In this document: in pieces, positions 16,647 to 28,143 of the stretch
Position numbering within the stretch: the first letter of the stretch is position 1
Layout of the letters: every line of letters starts with the position of its first letter
Made by a program: the position numbers and the translations under genes
NCBI GenBank assembly: GCA_034506315.1
Contig: JAPDPT010000008.1
Location: 1 to 64,000 of the forward strand
Source: a candidate division KSB1 bacterium
GTDB lineage: Bacteria > Zhuqueibacterota > Zhuqueibacteria > Oleimicrobiales > Geothermoviventaceae
Direction: 5' to 3'
DNA length: 64,000 nucleotides
Notes under the pieces: generated by a model
Databases searched by the model: none
What the model was told of the DNA's origin: nothing
Seen by the model: the letters and a program-made list of their open reading frames with translations, nothing else

Positions 16647-18008
16647 ATGGTTCCGCTGACCCAGCTTGATGAACCGTCTGCCATCTGGGATCGCTGCCTA
16701 CAGCTGATCCGACCCAGTGTCAATGAACAGGCGTTTCACACCTGGTTCCGTCCCATCCGCGCAAAGTCCATCGACACCAGCGGCGCGGTGTTGCAGGTGC
16801 CGAACCGCTTCTTCCTCGACTACGTCGATCAGCACTACCGACCCCTGATAGCAGCCGCCTTGTCCCAGATCCTTGGCAGCGCCGTTCCCATCTATTACGA
16901 GGTTCTAAGCCCGGACGCCCCCATTCCTCCGACCCCGGTTCTCCTGCCCTCGCCCCCACGCGACGGTATCGACGCCGAGACCCAACTCAGTCTCCGCTTC
17001 ACCTTTGACAACTTCGTCGAGGGAAGCAACAACCAATTTGCCCGCGCTGCTGCCCTTGCGGTGGCCCAATCTCCGGGGCGCACGGCATTCAATCCGCTCG
17101 TCATCTACGGAGGCGTTGGACTCGGGAAAACCCACCTCCTGCAAGCCATTGGCAACCACATCCGGAGCCAGGGAAACCACTGTCGCGTGCTTTACGTTTC
17201 CAGCGAGCGCTTCACCCTGGACTTCATATCCGCCATCCAAAACAACCGAGCGGCTGAGTTCAGCGCCCGCTACCGCTCCGTCGATGTCCTCCTTCTCGAC
17301 GACATCCAATTCTTCGCCAATAAGGAGCGTACCCAGGAGGAGTTCTTCCACACGTTCAACGCCCTCTACCACCGTGGGAAACAAATCGTTCTCACCTCCG
17401 ATCGCCCGCCCGGCGAGTTGAAGGGCGTCGAAGAGCGCCTCATTAGTCGTTTCAACTCGGGGCTGGTGGCGGACATCCAGCCCCCCGACTACGAGACCCG
17501 CCTCGCCATCCTCACGAAGAAAGCTGAGGAGAACGGCATCGATCTCGACCCAGCCATTTACGACTTCCTCGCCGCCCACGTTACCTCCAACATCCGGGAG
17601 CTCGAGGGAAGCCTGATCCGCCTCCTTGCCTACTCTTCCCTTACGGGCCAGGACATCACTCTGCGCATGGCCAAAGAGGTCCTCCGCGACATTATTCGCC
17701 CGAAGCAGCGTCGTCTGAGCATTGAGTTGATCCAAAGCATCGTCGCCGAGCACTACGGCATCCCCGATGACCTCCTCCGCGCCCGCACCCGCAAGCAGGA
17801 GATCGCCCACGCCCGACAAGTCGCGATGTACATCGTGAAAAAACTCACGAACGCCCCTCTCAAGACGATCGGCCTCCATTTCGGCGGTCGAGACCACACC
17901 ACCGTCGTGCACGCGATCCAGACCATCGAGTCCGCTCTCGAGCGCGACGATTCCCTTCGGCAGGACCTGGAAGACATCGAGCGGAAGATTGAAATCGCCA
18001 CGCTCTAA
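16647..18008 (+). CDS. dnaA: Chromosomal replication initiator DnaA
   Basis: AAA+ initiator that binds TTATCCACA boxes and melts the origin. The 453 residues show domain I (IWDRCLQLIRPSVNEQAFHTWFRP) and a short proline-rich linker (about 90-110). The AAA+ core has Walker A GGVGLGKTHLL (about 154) and Walker B VLLLDDIQF (about 214). Domain IV ends in the DNA-binding signature GGRDHTTVVHA (about 411). ATG 16647 follows GGGGAG. Its coding strand is richer in C than G, like the minus-strand genes to its left and unlike dnaN to its right, implying that it lies on the left replichore and is transcribed toward the origin. Confidence 0.97.
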   Translation: MVPLTQLDEPSAIWDRCLQLIRPSVNEQAFHTWFRPIRAKSIDTSGAVLQVPNRFFLDYVDQHYRPLIAAALSQILGSAVPIYYEVLSPDAPIPPTPVLLPSPPRDGIDAETQLSLRFTFDNFVEGSNNQFARAAALAVAQSPGRTAFNPLVIYGGVGLGKTHLLQAIGNHIRSQGNHCRVLYVSSERFTLDFISAIQNNRAAEFSARYRSVDVLLLDDIQFFANKERTQEEFFHTFNALYHRGKQIVLTSDRPPGELKGVEERLISRFNSGLVADIQPPDYETRLAILTKKAEENGIDLDPAIYDFLAAHVTSNIRELEGSLIRLLAYSSLTGQDITLRMAKEVLRDIIRPKQRRLSIELIQSIVAEHYGIPDDLLRARTRKQEIAHARQVAMYIVKKLTNAPLKTIGLHFGGRDHTTVVHAIQTIESALERDDSLRQDLEDIERKIEIATL

Positions 18009-18377
18009 CCCCTTTCCCCCAGCGCCCCTTATCCCCACATGGCAGTCCATGCCCTGTGAATATCTCTCCGCGTACAAACCCTTCGCCCTCCCCGCGCCCA
18101 TCCGGTTTTCCCCACTCCCCGTTTCCTACCGGCTTATCCCCAGTCCGTCACCACCCTTTCCCCACACCTCAACACCCGACGTACCCTTCCCAGCCTCCTG
18201 CTTTTCCGTGCGCTACGACTCCTCGCCACGCCCTTTTCCACATATCCCCGACCCTACTACGAACTCTACTGCTTTATCCACCTTAAGCACTTCACAGGCT
18301 TGCCTGTTTTCCCACTCGTTTCTAATTTTCGCCTGCGACGTTTCTCCCACATCCGTCACAAGCTTACGGAGGCGGCC
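18009..18377. other. dnaA-dnaN intergenic region, likely replication origin (oriC)
   Basis: A 369-base spacer without a gene. It holds four same-direction near-matches to the DnaA box, each one base off TTATCCACA: TTATCCCCA at 18029-18037 and 18134-18142, TTTTCCACA at 18234-18242, and TTATCCACC at 18274-18282. The plus strand is strikingly pyrimidine-rich: by hand count 18061-18180 has 62 C and 13 G. Base skew changes sign across this spacer. The right end is more AT-rich and contains the dnaN promoter. I infer the origin is here; a melting element was not pinpointed. Confidence 0.65.
18300..18328 (+). promoter_or_regulatory. Putative dnaN promoter
   Basis: -35 TTGCCT (18300-18305), 17-base spacer, -10 TAATTT (18323-18328), about 50 bases ahead of the dnaN ATG. 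It shares hexamer style with other promoters in this window. Confidence 0.5.
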
Positions 18378-19502
18378 ATGCGTTTCTTCTCAGATCGCAG
18401 CTTGCTGCTCAATGCCCTTCAGCGCGTGTACGGCGTGATCCCCTCGCGCTCAACCCTTCCCCTACTCCAAAACCTACTGCTGACGGCCAGCGATGGCCAA
18501 CTTGAGCTCGCTGGTACCGATCTTGAGGTTTCGGTTCGTACGCGCGTTGAGCTCGACGTAGAGGAGCCCGGTGCGCTGGCTATTCCGGCGCGTCTCTTTT
18601 ACGAAGTGGTGAGAGAGCTTCCCGAGGTGCGCATCGATTTTCGCACAGAGGGTCTTGAGCTGGTAGCGCAAGCACCCCAGGGCCTCTATCGCTTCCCCGG
18701 CGTACCGAAGGAGGATTTCCCAAGCATCGTTGTGCAACCGAGCGACGAAGGCGTCCGCTTCAAAACGGATTGTTTAGCCCGCATCCTGAACAAGGCCGTC
18801 TTTGCCGTCTCGACCGATCCCCTTCGGCTGGCTCTGACAGGCGTCCTTTTGCACTTCCACGATGGAGTCCTGGATACCGTCTCCACCGATGGGAAAAAGC
18901 TCGTGCGTCTTCAGCGCAGAGGAGTCGAGCATGCCTACTCCGATCTGCAAGCGATTCTTCCCACGAAGGCTGTCAACATCTTTCTACGAAACGCAGACGC
19001 CTCGGCCGACACGGTTGTGTATCTCGCAGAAAACCACGCCATTTTTGATCTCGGTTCTACGGTCGTGTACAGCAAGCTGATCGCAGCCAAATATCCGAAT
19101 TACGCAAAGGTGATTCCCCTGTCCAACGAGTACACCATGGTCGCGGCCAAAGAGGACCTGACGGCGGCCATACGGCGGGTGTCTATCTTTGCGAGTGCCC
19201 TGGGCCGGGCAGTGCAGTTTTCTTTTCGGAAGGATCAATTGACTGTGAGCGCGCAGGATATTGAGTACGGAGGCCAAGGATACGAGCTCCTGCCTGTGGA
19301 GTACCATGGACCGGACATGGAGGTCGCCTATAACGGACAGTTTCTCTTGGAGATTCTGAAGCACATCGATACGGAACGAGTCGTTTTTCGAATTCAGGAC
19401 GAGCAGACAGGCGCACTCATTCTACCCGAGGAGCAAGCGGAGGATGAGGAGCTGCTGATGTTGATCATGCCGATCCGATTGACCGAAAGTGGAGAAGCGT
19501 GA
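18378..19502 (+). CDS. dnaN: DNA polymerase III beta subunit (sliding clamp)
   Basis: Ring-shaped clamp that tethers DNA polymerase III to DNA. The 374 residues start MRFFSDRSLLLNALQRVYGV and run through the three repeated clamp domains, ending with EELLMLIMPIRL, the family's conserved C-terminal MPIRL-type motif near the partner-binding pocket. ATG 18378 has GGAGG at 5-base spacing; an in-frame extension upstream to 18300 overlaps the promoter and is rejected. The coding strand is G-richer than C, the reverse of dnaA. It begins the rightward dnaN-recF-dciA-gyrB-gyrA block. Confidence 0.96.
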   Translation: MRFFSDRSLLLNALQRVYGVIPSRSTLPLLQNLLLTASDGQLELAGTDLEVSVRTRVELDVEEPGALAIPARLFYEVVRELPEVRIDFRTEGLELVAQAPQGLYRFPGVPKEDFPSIVVQPSDEGVRFKTDCLARILNKAVFAVSTDPLRLALTGVLLHFHDGVLDTVSTDGKKLVRLQRRGVEHAYSDLQAILPTKAVNIFLRNADASADTVVYLAENHAIFDLGSTVVYSKLIAAKYPNYAKVIPLSNEYTMVAAKEDLTAAIRRVSIFASALGRAVQFSFRKDQLTVSAQDIEYGGQGYELLPVEYHGPDMEVAYNGQFLLEILKHIDTERVVFRIQDEQTGALILPEEQAEDEELLMLIMPIRLTESGEA

Positions 19503-19523
19503 CGTCGTCCGGGAACTCGACCG

Positions 19524-20645
19524 ATGCGAGTAGTGAGGGCCCACCTTGTGAACTATCGGAACTGGAGAACCTGCAATGTAGCGTTCGCGGAGCGGCTGAC
19601 AGTCCTGGTGGGTCCCAATGGGAGCGGTAAGACGAACCTTGTGGAGAGTGTTTATTTAGCAGCCTACGGGCGCGTGCTCCGGGGGAAGGACTCGGACGCC
19701 GTACGGTGGGGTGAAAGAGAAGCCAGCGCGGAAGTCCGCTTCCGAGCGGATGGGGGAACGGAGAGCATCGTACGTGCGCGGCTCTCCGCTTCCGGAAAAG
19801 AAATCGCGGTCAATGGGCGGGTTGTGGAAAGCCGGGGGGAGCTGGTGGGGAGGTTCCCGCTGGTCTTTTGCAGTGGCGCCGACGAGGAGATCGTGCGGGG
19901 TGAGCCCGAGTTTCGGAGACGTTTCCTCGATGCGCTCGGGACCCTCGTCAATCCCGAGTACTTACCGACCCTGAGGGAATACCTGCGAAGCGTGAAGCAG
20001 CGTAACCGCCTTCTTTTGCAAGCCGGCCAGGAGGGGCTTGGACGCGTTCGAGCCGGACTCGAGGCGTGGGATGAACAACTCGTTCGCCTCGGCGAGCGGT
20101 TGTTGCGAAAACGTCTGCGCTACCTCCAGGAACTCGAACCCTACTTCGCCGAGTTTTACGGTAAGCTTTCGGGCGAGAGCGCAGAGGGTCGTCTCGTCTA
20201 CCTATCTACGGTTCCGCTGGGAGGAGGCGAGGTCGCGGAAAAATACCGTGCGGAGCTTGCTCGCCGCTCGACGGAGGAAAGGCTCCGCGGAATGACTCTG
20301 GTAGGCCCACACAGGGATGACTTCCGCATTGAGGTCGCGGGGATTGACTACCGCCGCTTTGCAAGTAGGGGGCAAGTGAAGCTGGCGTCGCTCGCCCTTC
20401 GCCTTGCTCAGGCGACGATGATCGCTCGGGCGAGGGACGAGCGGCCGGTAGTTGTGATCGACGATGCCTTCTCCGAGCTGGATGATGAAAAGGCAGGACG
20501 TGCCCTGGAGGCCTTGGCTGACTATCAGGTGATTCTGGCTACTGCCGAAGAAGCGCGGGTGGAGCGGATCTTGACGACCTGGAAGGAGCCAGTAGGTATC
20601 CTGCGTGCAGGGGGAGATCGCATTGTGGCGGAGGTTCGGCCGTGA
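19524..20645 (+). CDS. recF: DNA replication and repair protein RecF
   Basis: SMC-like ATPase that loads RecA at gaps through RecOR. The 373 residues contain Walker A GPNGSGKTN (about residue 30), the family's RRRFLDALG stretch (about 130), and the ABC-type signature region near FASRGQVKLASLALRLAQ. Walker B is PVVVIDDAFSELDDEK (about 310). ATG 19524 lies 21 bases after dnaN with GGGAA ahead. Its stop overlaps the dciA GTG (GTGA), so the two are translationally coupled. Confidence 0.95.
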   Translation: MRVVRAHLVNYRNWRTCNVAFAERLTVLVGPNGSGKTNLVESVYLAAYGRVLRGKDSDAVRWGEREASAEVRFRADGGTESIVRARLSASGKEIAVNGRVVESRGELVGRFPLVFCSGADEEIVRGEPEFRRRFLDALGTLVNPEYLPTLREYLRSVKQRNRLLLQAGQEGLGRVRAGLEAWDEQLVRLGERLLRKRLRYLQELEPYFAEFYGKLSGESAEGRLVYLSTVPLGGGEVAEKYRAELARRSTEERLRGMTLVGPHRDDFRIEVAGIDYRRFASRGQVKLASLALRLAQATMIARARDERPVVVIDDAFSELDDEKAGRALEALADYQVILATAEEARVERILTTWKEPVGILRAGGDRIVAEVRP

Positions 20646-20917
20646 AGCACTTACGCGAGTTCCTCCAGCAACTGATACGGGAAAGTGGCCTTGAGGCACC
20701 TCTGGAAGATCAACGGGTGCTGGATCTATGGCCCCAGGTTGTCGGGGAGATCGTGGCCGGAGTTACGGAGGCCGATCGGGTGGAAAACGGGATCCTTTAC
20801 GTGCGGGTGCGCAATGCCACATGGCGGAGCGAACTATCTCTGGAGCGAGACAAGATCCTCAGGCTGCTCAGGGAGCGGACCGGCTGCCGGAACATTCGCG
20901 AAGTGAGGTTCGTGTGA
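20642..20917 (+). CDS. DciA-like protein (DUF721), helicase loading/operation
   Basis: A 91-residue DUF721 protein with the typical VLDLWPQVVGEIVAGVTEADRV and LYVRVRNATWRSELSLERDKIL, a KH-like fold. In bacteria lacking DnaC/DnaI, DciA is the ancestral loader or operator of the DnaB helicase. No dnaC or dnaI is visible here, and the position between recF and gyrB is the classic one. It starts at GTG 20642, overlapping the recF stop by 4 bases. It is shorter than many DciA proteins and lacks an obvious extra domain. Confidence 0.85.
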   Translation: MKHLREFLQQLIRESGLEAPLEDQRVLDLWPQVVGEIVAGVTEADRVENGILYVRVRNATWRSELSLERDKILRLLRERTGCRNIREVRFV

Positions 20918-22933
<2,016 letters not shown>

Positions 22934-23024
22934 GGAGACCGAGAACCACAGCCACGTCTTTCTTCCCCGAGGTACGCCTTGTGGGACAGGAGCGCGGTGA
23001 GGTCAGTCGAGGGAGAAGAGCAAC

Positions 23025-25439
23025 GTGAACGAGAGGGTTGAGCGAATTATCCCCGTCCTCATCGAAGAGGAGATGAAGGACTCCTACCTGGCCTATTCGA
23101 TGTCGGTGATCGTGGCCAGGGCGCTGCCGGATGTGCGGGACGGCCTCAAGCCGGTTCACCGCCGCGTCCTGTACGGCATGCTGGAGCTTGGCCTGCGACC
23201 CAATGCCCCTTACAAGAAGAGCGCGCGCATTGTCGGCGAGGTCCTCGGCAAGTACCACCCGCACGGGGACGCGGCCGTGTACGATGCGATGGTGCGCATG
23301 GTCCAGGACTTCAGCATGCGATATCCGCTGATCGACGGGCAGGGCAACTTCGGTTCCGTCGACGGCGACAATCCCGCAGCCATGCGCTACACGGAGGCTC
23401 GTCTTGCCCCCATCGCGGAAGAACTACTGCGAGATCTGGACAAGGACACCGTCGATTTCGTTCCGAATTTCGATGAGACGCTGAAGGAACCGAGCGTCCT
23501 TCCCGCTCTTCTGCCCAACCTCATCGTCAACGGCTCCTCCGGGATTGCCGTAGGGATGGCTACTAATATCCCGCCGCACAACCTCGGCGAGGTCGTAGAT
23601 GCCCTGGTCGCCCTGATCGATCATCCAGACCTCACCGTCGAGGGGCTGATGAAGTATATCAAGGGGCCCGACTTCCCCACCGGCGGGATTGTCTACGGCA
23701 TAGAGGGGGTGGACGAGGCCTATCGCACGGGGCGCGGCCACATCACCGTCCGTGGGCGTGTCAGTGTCGAGCGAGGTAGGGGGGGCCACCAGAATCTGAT
23801 TATTACCGAGTTGCCGTATCAGGTCAACAAGGCCAATTTGATTGAGCGCATCGCCGAGCTTGTGCAGGAGCGCAAGCTTGAGGGGATCTCCGACCTGCGG
23901 GACGAATCCGACCGGGAGGGGATGCGCATCGTCGTAGAGTTGAAGCGGGATGCCCAGCCCGAAGTGGTGCTCAACCAGCTCTACAAACACACTCCTCTGC
24001 AAACCACCTTCGGGGTCATCATGCTGGCCCTGGTAGACGGGCAGCCGCGCGTGCTCAATCTGAAGCAGATTCTTCAGCACTTCCTTGACTTCCGCCACGA
24101 GGTTGTGGTTCGGCGCACCCGGTTTGAGCTGGACAAGGCCGAAAAGCGGGCTCACATCCTGGAGGGTTACCGCATCGCGCTGGACCACATCGACGAGGTG
24201 ATCGACATCATCCGCCGCTCGCGCACGCCGGACACCGCGAAGAAGAACCTGATGAAGCGCTTCGGACTCAGCGAGGTCCAGGCTGAGGCCATCCTCGATA
24301 TGCGTCTGCAGCGCCTCACCGGGCTTGAGCGCCGTAAGATCGAGGAGGAGTACCTCGAGACCATCCAGCTCATCGCCAAACTGAAGGCCCTCCTGGAGAG
24401 CAAAGCGCTTCGGATGCAGCTCATCAAGGAAGAGCTCCTACAACTGAAGGCCAAGTACGGTGACGAGAGGCGCACGGAAATCGTCGAGGAGACCCGCGAG
24501 TGGACGGTCGAAGACTTCGTGGCCGAAGAGGACGTCGTCATCGCGGTCTCTCACAAGGGATTCATTAAGCGTTTCCCCGTATCGAGCTACCGGCGTCAGG
24601 GGAGCAAGGTGAAGGTCTCGGACCTGGAGGACGACTGGATCGAGAACCTCTTCGTGGCTTCCACGCGCCACCACATCCTGTTCTTCACCGATAGGGGCCG
24701 GTGCTACGGGCTGAAAGTGCACGAGATCCCGGAGGCGGCACCCAGTGCTCGAGGGCGCGCATTGGCCAATCTCCTCGAGCTGGAGGAGGGTGAGCGCGTG
24801 GCGGGTTCCTTGGCCGTCCGCGAGTTCGCCGAAGGGCTTTTCGTGCTGATGGTTACCGCCAAAGGCACGGTGAAGAAGACGGAGCTGGCGCAGTTTGCGC
24901 GACCCCGGCGGAGCGGCGTCCAGGCCGCGGCTGTGGAGGAGGGCGACCGCCTGATGGACGTGCGCCTCACCGACGGAAATCAGGACGTCGTGCTGGTGAC
25001 CGCCGAGGGCAAGGCCATCCGCTTCAGTGAGCGCGAAGTTCGGCCTATGGGGCGCACAGCTACCGGGGTAAGAGGCATTAGCCTGAGCAAGGGGGACAAG
25101 GTGGTCGGGGTGGCCACGGTCCGTCACGGCGGCCGCATCCTTGTGGTGAGCGAGAAGGGCTGGGGCAAGGCAGTTGACCTGGATAGCTACCGCCGCACCG
25201 GGCGCGGAGGAAAGGGGCTCATCACTGCGCGTACCACGGCCCGGACGGGCAAGCTTGTTGGGGCGCTGTCCATCACCCCGGAAGACGAGATCATGGTGGT
25301 CACCACGGGAGGGAAACTGGTGCGCATCCACGCGCGGGACGTCCGGGTGATGAATCGCGACACCCAGGGAGCACGTCTGGTCCAGGTCGAGCCCGGTGAG
25401 ACGGTGGCTGACCTTGCGCGAGTGGTGAACGGAGGCTGA
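23025..25439 (+). CDS. gyrA: DNA gyrase subunit A
   Basis: DNA-cutting subunit of gyrase. Catalytic Tyr122 ([10 protein letters not shown]) keeps E. coli numbering. The quinolone-determining region reads [14 protein letters not shown], with Ala at position 83 where E. coli has Ser, and Asp87 conserved. Six C-terminal beta-pinwheel repeats follow, including the GyrA box [10 protein letters not shown], which marks it as gyrase and not topoisomerase IV. GTG 23025 follows GAGGGAGAAGAG. It ends 22 bases before the convergent patatin gene, without a visible intrinsic terminator. Confidence 0.97.
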   Translation: MNERVERIIPVLIEEEMKDSYLAYSMSVIVARALPDVRDGLKPVHRRVLYGMLELGLRPNAPYKKSARIVGEVLGKYHPHGDAAVYDAMVRMVQDFSMRYPLIDGQGNFGSVDGDNPAAMRYTEARLAPIAEELLRDLDKDTVDFVPNFDETLKEPSVLPALLPNLIVNGSSGIAVGMATNIPPHNLGEVVDALVALIDHPDLTVEGLMKYIKGPDFPTGGIVYGIEGVDEAYRTGRGHITVRGRVSVERGRGGHQNLIITELPYQVNKANLIERIAELVQERKLEGISDLRDESDREGMRIVVELKRDAQPEVVLNQLYKHTPLQTTFGVIMLALVDGQPRVLNLKQILQHFLDFRHEVVVRRTRFELDKAEKRAHILEGYRIALDHIDEVIDIIRRSRTPDTAKKNLMKRFGLSEVQAEAILDMRLQRLTGLERRKIEEEYLETIQLIAKLKALLESKALRMQLIKEELLQLKAKYGDERRTEIVEETREWTVEDFVAEEDVVIAVSHKGFIKRFPVSSYRRQGSKVKVSDLEDDWIENLFVASTRHHILFFTDRGRCYGLKVHEIPEAAPSARGRALANLLELEEGERVAGSLAVREFAEGLFVLMVTAKGTVKKTELAQFARPRRSGVQAAAVEEGDRLMDVRLTDGNQDVVLVTAEGKAIRFSEREVRPMGRTATGVRGISLSKGDKVVGVATVRHGGRILVVSEKGWGKAVDLDSYRRTGRGGKGLITARTTARTGKLVGALSITPEDEIMVVTTGGKLVRIHARDVRVMNRDTQGARLVQVEPGETVADLARVVNGG

Positions 25440-25461
25440 TTTCGATCGGGCGGAGCGGCCG

Positions 25462-28143
25462 TCAAAACGCCCTGCCGAGGCTCAGGTACCAGGTACTTTC
25501 CCCGCGCTGGGTGCGTCCGTAGGCCACCGTGAAGGGACCCAAAGGGGTGTCTGCGGCGAGGTAGCCGCCCAGGCCGTAGAAGAGATCGCGCGAGCGCACG
25601 CCCGTATTGGTTTCCCAGGCCGCGCCCCAGTCCAGGCGCACACCGCAATACCAGTCGGCCCCGACTCCCCACGGGAGCGCGAAGCGATACTCGAACGACG
25701 CCTCGAGGAAGTGCCGACCCCGCAGTTCTTCCTCGCGAAGCCCAAAGAAGGAGTCAAGACCGCCCAGAACGTACTGCTCCGGGAAAGGGGTGGTGAGGTC
25801 CGATACGCCCCACGCCAGCCGCGGGTGGAGCGTGTGGCGGCCTCGCGTGAAGAAGCTCTCCATCACGGAAGCGAGCTTGGTGTACGAAACCTCGCTGGTC
25901 AGAAAAACCCCCGACGAGTACTCGTAGAACCATTCGTGCCGCTTTCCGGTCCGGGCAAAAGGGATGTGGTCTCGCGTGTCGACGACGGATCGAAGGCCGA
26001 TGGTGCGGAGGTCGTAGCTTCCCGTGGGATAACCTGAACCGGAGATGCGATCGAGGTCTGTGTTCTGCCAACGGACAGAGAGCCAAACTGTCCCGAGGCG
26101 CCGCATCTGCTGCCCAAAGGAGAAGGCAAGACCGGATTGGTTGCGCCGGTACTCACCAGCGCGAAGGCCCCTGGCGTAGGTGAAGTGGCGACCGGTCTCC
26201 CAGTACGCCCTGAACTCGGAGGTCAGGTAGCTACGGAACAGGCGATCTACCCGGTATGATGCGTGGAGGGCCTGGTCGCGTACCCCATAGATTCCCGTGA
26301 TCGTGAAGGGATTGCCAGCGCCCGCAAGGTTCTCGTCCGCATACTCGGCAAAGGCCTTCCCGCGTCTTTCAAGATCGTAGCGGGCCCCGAAGCGGAGGAG
26401 CCGTGGACTTCGCTCTTTGACGCGGAGGGCGACTTTGTACCCGTTCTTGCCCTCGAGAACCGAAAGGCCAACCCACTCGAAGAGGCCCGTGCTGTAGACG
26501 TTCGCAAGGCCCTCGAGGGCGTGGTGTAACCGGAAATATTCGCCCTGGTGAAGGGGAAACTCTCGCAGGAGGACAAAGTCCCGGGTGCGCCTCGTCCCCA
26601 CGATGTGTACGTCGGCGATCCTCCCCGGATGGACGTGAAGAACCAGCTCCCCCGAGAGGGCATCGTAGATGGCCGTGTCCACGCGTGCCAGGGCCAGGTC
26701 CTGTTCCCGGAGCGCTCGCAAGGTCGCTGCTACCAGCTGCCGGAACCGAGGGTATGAGAGGGTCTTGCCCTCCCATCGTTCCCGCAACGGGCCGAGCAGA
26801 CTGTCAAGTCCCGGGTCGCCCGTCCATCGGATGCGGGCGACGATCGGTCCGGGCTGCGCATCGAGGCGAAGGGTATCGCCGACAAGCTGAAAGGAGGCGC
26901 TGACGTAACCGGAATCGACAAGGTTCGCCAGGGTGTGGTAGATCCTCCGAACGCAGGGGTCCCCGACGAGGTCCGCGCCCAGCCTCTGAAGGTCCCCGGG
27001 GTGGCAGAGGACGACCCGCACGCGCAGTGTGCTGTCCGGCCGGAGGCTCCAGTGCTGACGAATCAGGGAGTCCTCGAGGCTGCGGTAACGCTGCCGCACC
27101 TCATCGACGTAGGCGAGGCCGAGGTCGCAACCGCTCTGGTAAATTCCCTCCAGGTTGCGGAATTCGAGCGCGGTCTGGTCCCGGAACGGCACCCGGATGG
27201 CGACGTCCGCCTTCTTGAGTTGCTCCTCGTTTCGGCGAAGCTGCATGATCGTTGTTACCTGGTCTGCCATCTCCCACGGCAGATCCAACTCCTGGGGGCC
27301 ACGCAAGGGGGAAGTCGTGTCGATGGCGATGACCATGTCGGCGCCAGCTTTTCGGGTCTCGTCAACGGGGATGTTATCGACCAGCCCGCCGTCGACGAGC
27401 ATGGTGCCGTTCCAGTCCACGGGCGAAAAGAGCAGAGGGATCGAGGAGGAAGCGCGCATTGCCTCCGCAAGGTCGCCGGAGGAAAGGACCACGGGCTGCC
27501 CCCCGATGAGGTCCGTAGCAAGAATGCGGAGACGGACCGGATACTGGTCGAAGGACTGAAGGCATCCGAAGGGTGAGCGCAGGGCCAGGGCAACGAGGGT
27601 GAGGGTCAGACGTTGGCCTGGAGAAAGGGCCAGGGGGATATCGGGCCTGAGGGACGACTCTTCCAGTCGGAACTGGATGATGTGACGTTCGCGCTCCAGT
27701 TTCTGGCCGAGGAACAGTTGCGTCCGAGGAGGGCGGTCTTGCAGGATCTCGCTCCACTGAATCTGGCGCGCCAGATCCCACAACTCATCGGGATCGAGGC
27801 CCGACGCCAGAAGCCCCCCCACGATGCTGCCCATGCTGGCTCCCGCCACCACGTCGACAGGCAGACCGCTCTCGAGCAGGCATTTCAAGATGCCGATCTG
27901 GGCAAGTCCCCGCACTCCTCCACCGCTGAGGGCGACCCCAACTTTGGGCCGCAAGGGGCGCTCCAGCTGGAGGCCTTTACAGTAAACACCCAGTACGGTG
28001 TCCCCCAAGGAAACGGTCGGGAGGCTGTAGACCGGCTGCGCAGCGGCGGGTGCGCCCGAGCTCCGGAGCGCGAGCGCCGCCACGGTCAGCAGCGCCCGCA
28101 GCCTCGCCCTTGCGTGTTTCCCGAGAGGGCTTTGTTGTCCCAC
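25462..28143 (-). CDS. Patatin-like phospholipase with POTRA-like region and Omp85-type barrel
   Basis: An outer-membrane protein of 893 residues. After a signal peptide, a patatin lipase domain carries the oxyanion loop GGGVRGLAQIG, nucleophile motif GASMGS and catalytic DGGLVDN. Repeats resembling POTRA domains then span about 430-600, followed by a C-terminal region rich in alternating aromatic strands that ends SLGRAF, with a terminal Phe as in Omp85 barrels. This order matches type Vd (PlpD-like) secretion proteins, in which the barrel exports or anchors the lipase. GTG 28143 has GGAGG 10 bases ahead; a start 21 codons upstream gives no better signal peptide. It converges on gyrA. Confidence 0.85.
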   Translation of the reverse strand: MGQQSPLGKHARARLRALLTVAALALRSSGAPAAAQPVYSLPTVSLGDTVLGVYCKGLQLERPLRPKVGVALSGGGVRGLAQIGILKCLLESGLPVDVVAGASMGSIVGGLLASGLDPDELWDLARQIQWSEILQDRPPRTQLFLGQKLERERHIIQFRLEESSLRPDIPLALSPGQRLTLTLVALALRSPFGCLQSFDQYPVRLRILATDLIGGQPVVLSSGDLAEAMRASSSIPLLFSPVDWNGTMLVDGGLVDNIPVDETRKAGADMVIAIDTTSPLRGPQELDLPWEMADQVTTIMQLRRNEEQLKKADVAIRVPFRDQTALEFRNLEGIYQSGCDLGLAYVDEVRQRYRSLEDSLIRQHWSLRPDSTLRVRVVLCHPGDLQRLGADLVGDPCVRRIYHTLANLVDSGYVSASFQLVGDTLRLDAQPGPIVARIRWTGDPGLDSLLGPLRERWEGKTLSYPRFRQLVAATLRALREQDLALARVDTAIYDALSGELVLHVHPGRIADVHIVGTRRTRDFVLLREFPLHQGEYFRLHHALEGLANVYSTGLFEWVGLSVLEGKNGYKVALRVKERSPRLLRFGARYDLERRGKAFAEYADENLAGAGNPFTITGIYGVRDQALHASYRVDRLFRSYLTSEFRAYWETGRHFTYARGLRAGEYRRNQSGLAFSFGQQMRRLGTVWLSVRWQNTDLDRISGSGYPTGSYDLRTIGLRSVVDTRDHIPFARTGKRHEWFYEYSSGVFLTSEVSYTKLASVMESFFTRGRHTLHPRLAWGVSDLTTPFPEQYVLGGLDSFFGLREEELRGRHFLEASFEYRFALPWGVGADWYCGVRLDWGAAWETNTGVRSRDLFYGLGGYLAADTPLGPFTVAYGRTQRGESTWYLSLGRAF

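Noticed and set aside
16905-18101. Minus-strand open frame (398 codons) opposite dnaA
   Set aside because: dnaA is unambiguous on the plus strand; the antisense frame is a shadow extending into the G-poor spacer.
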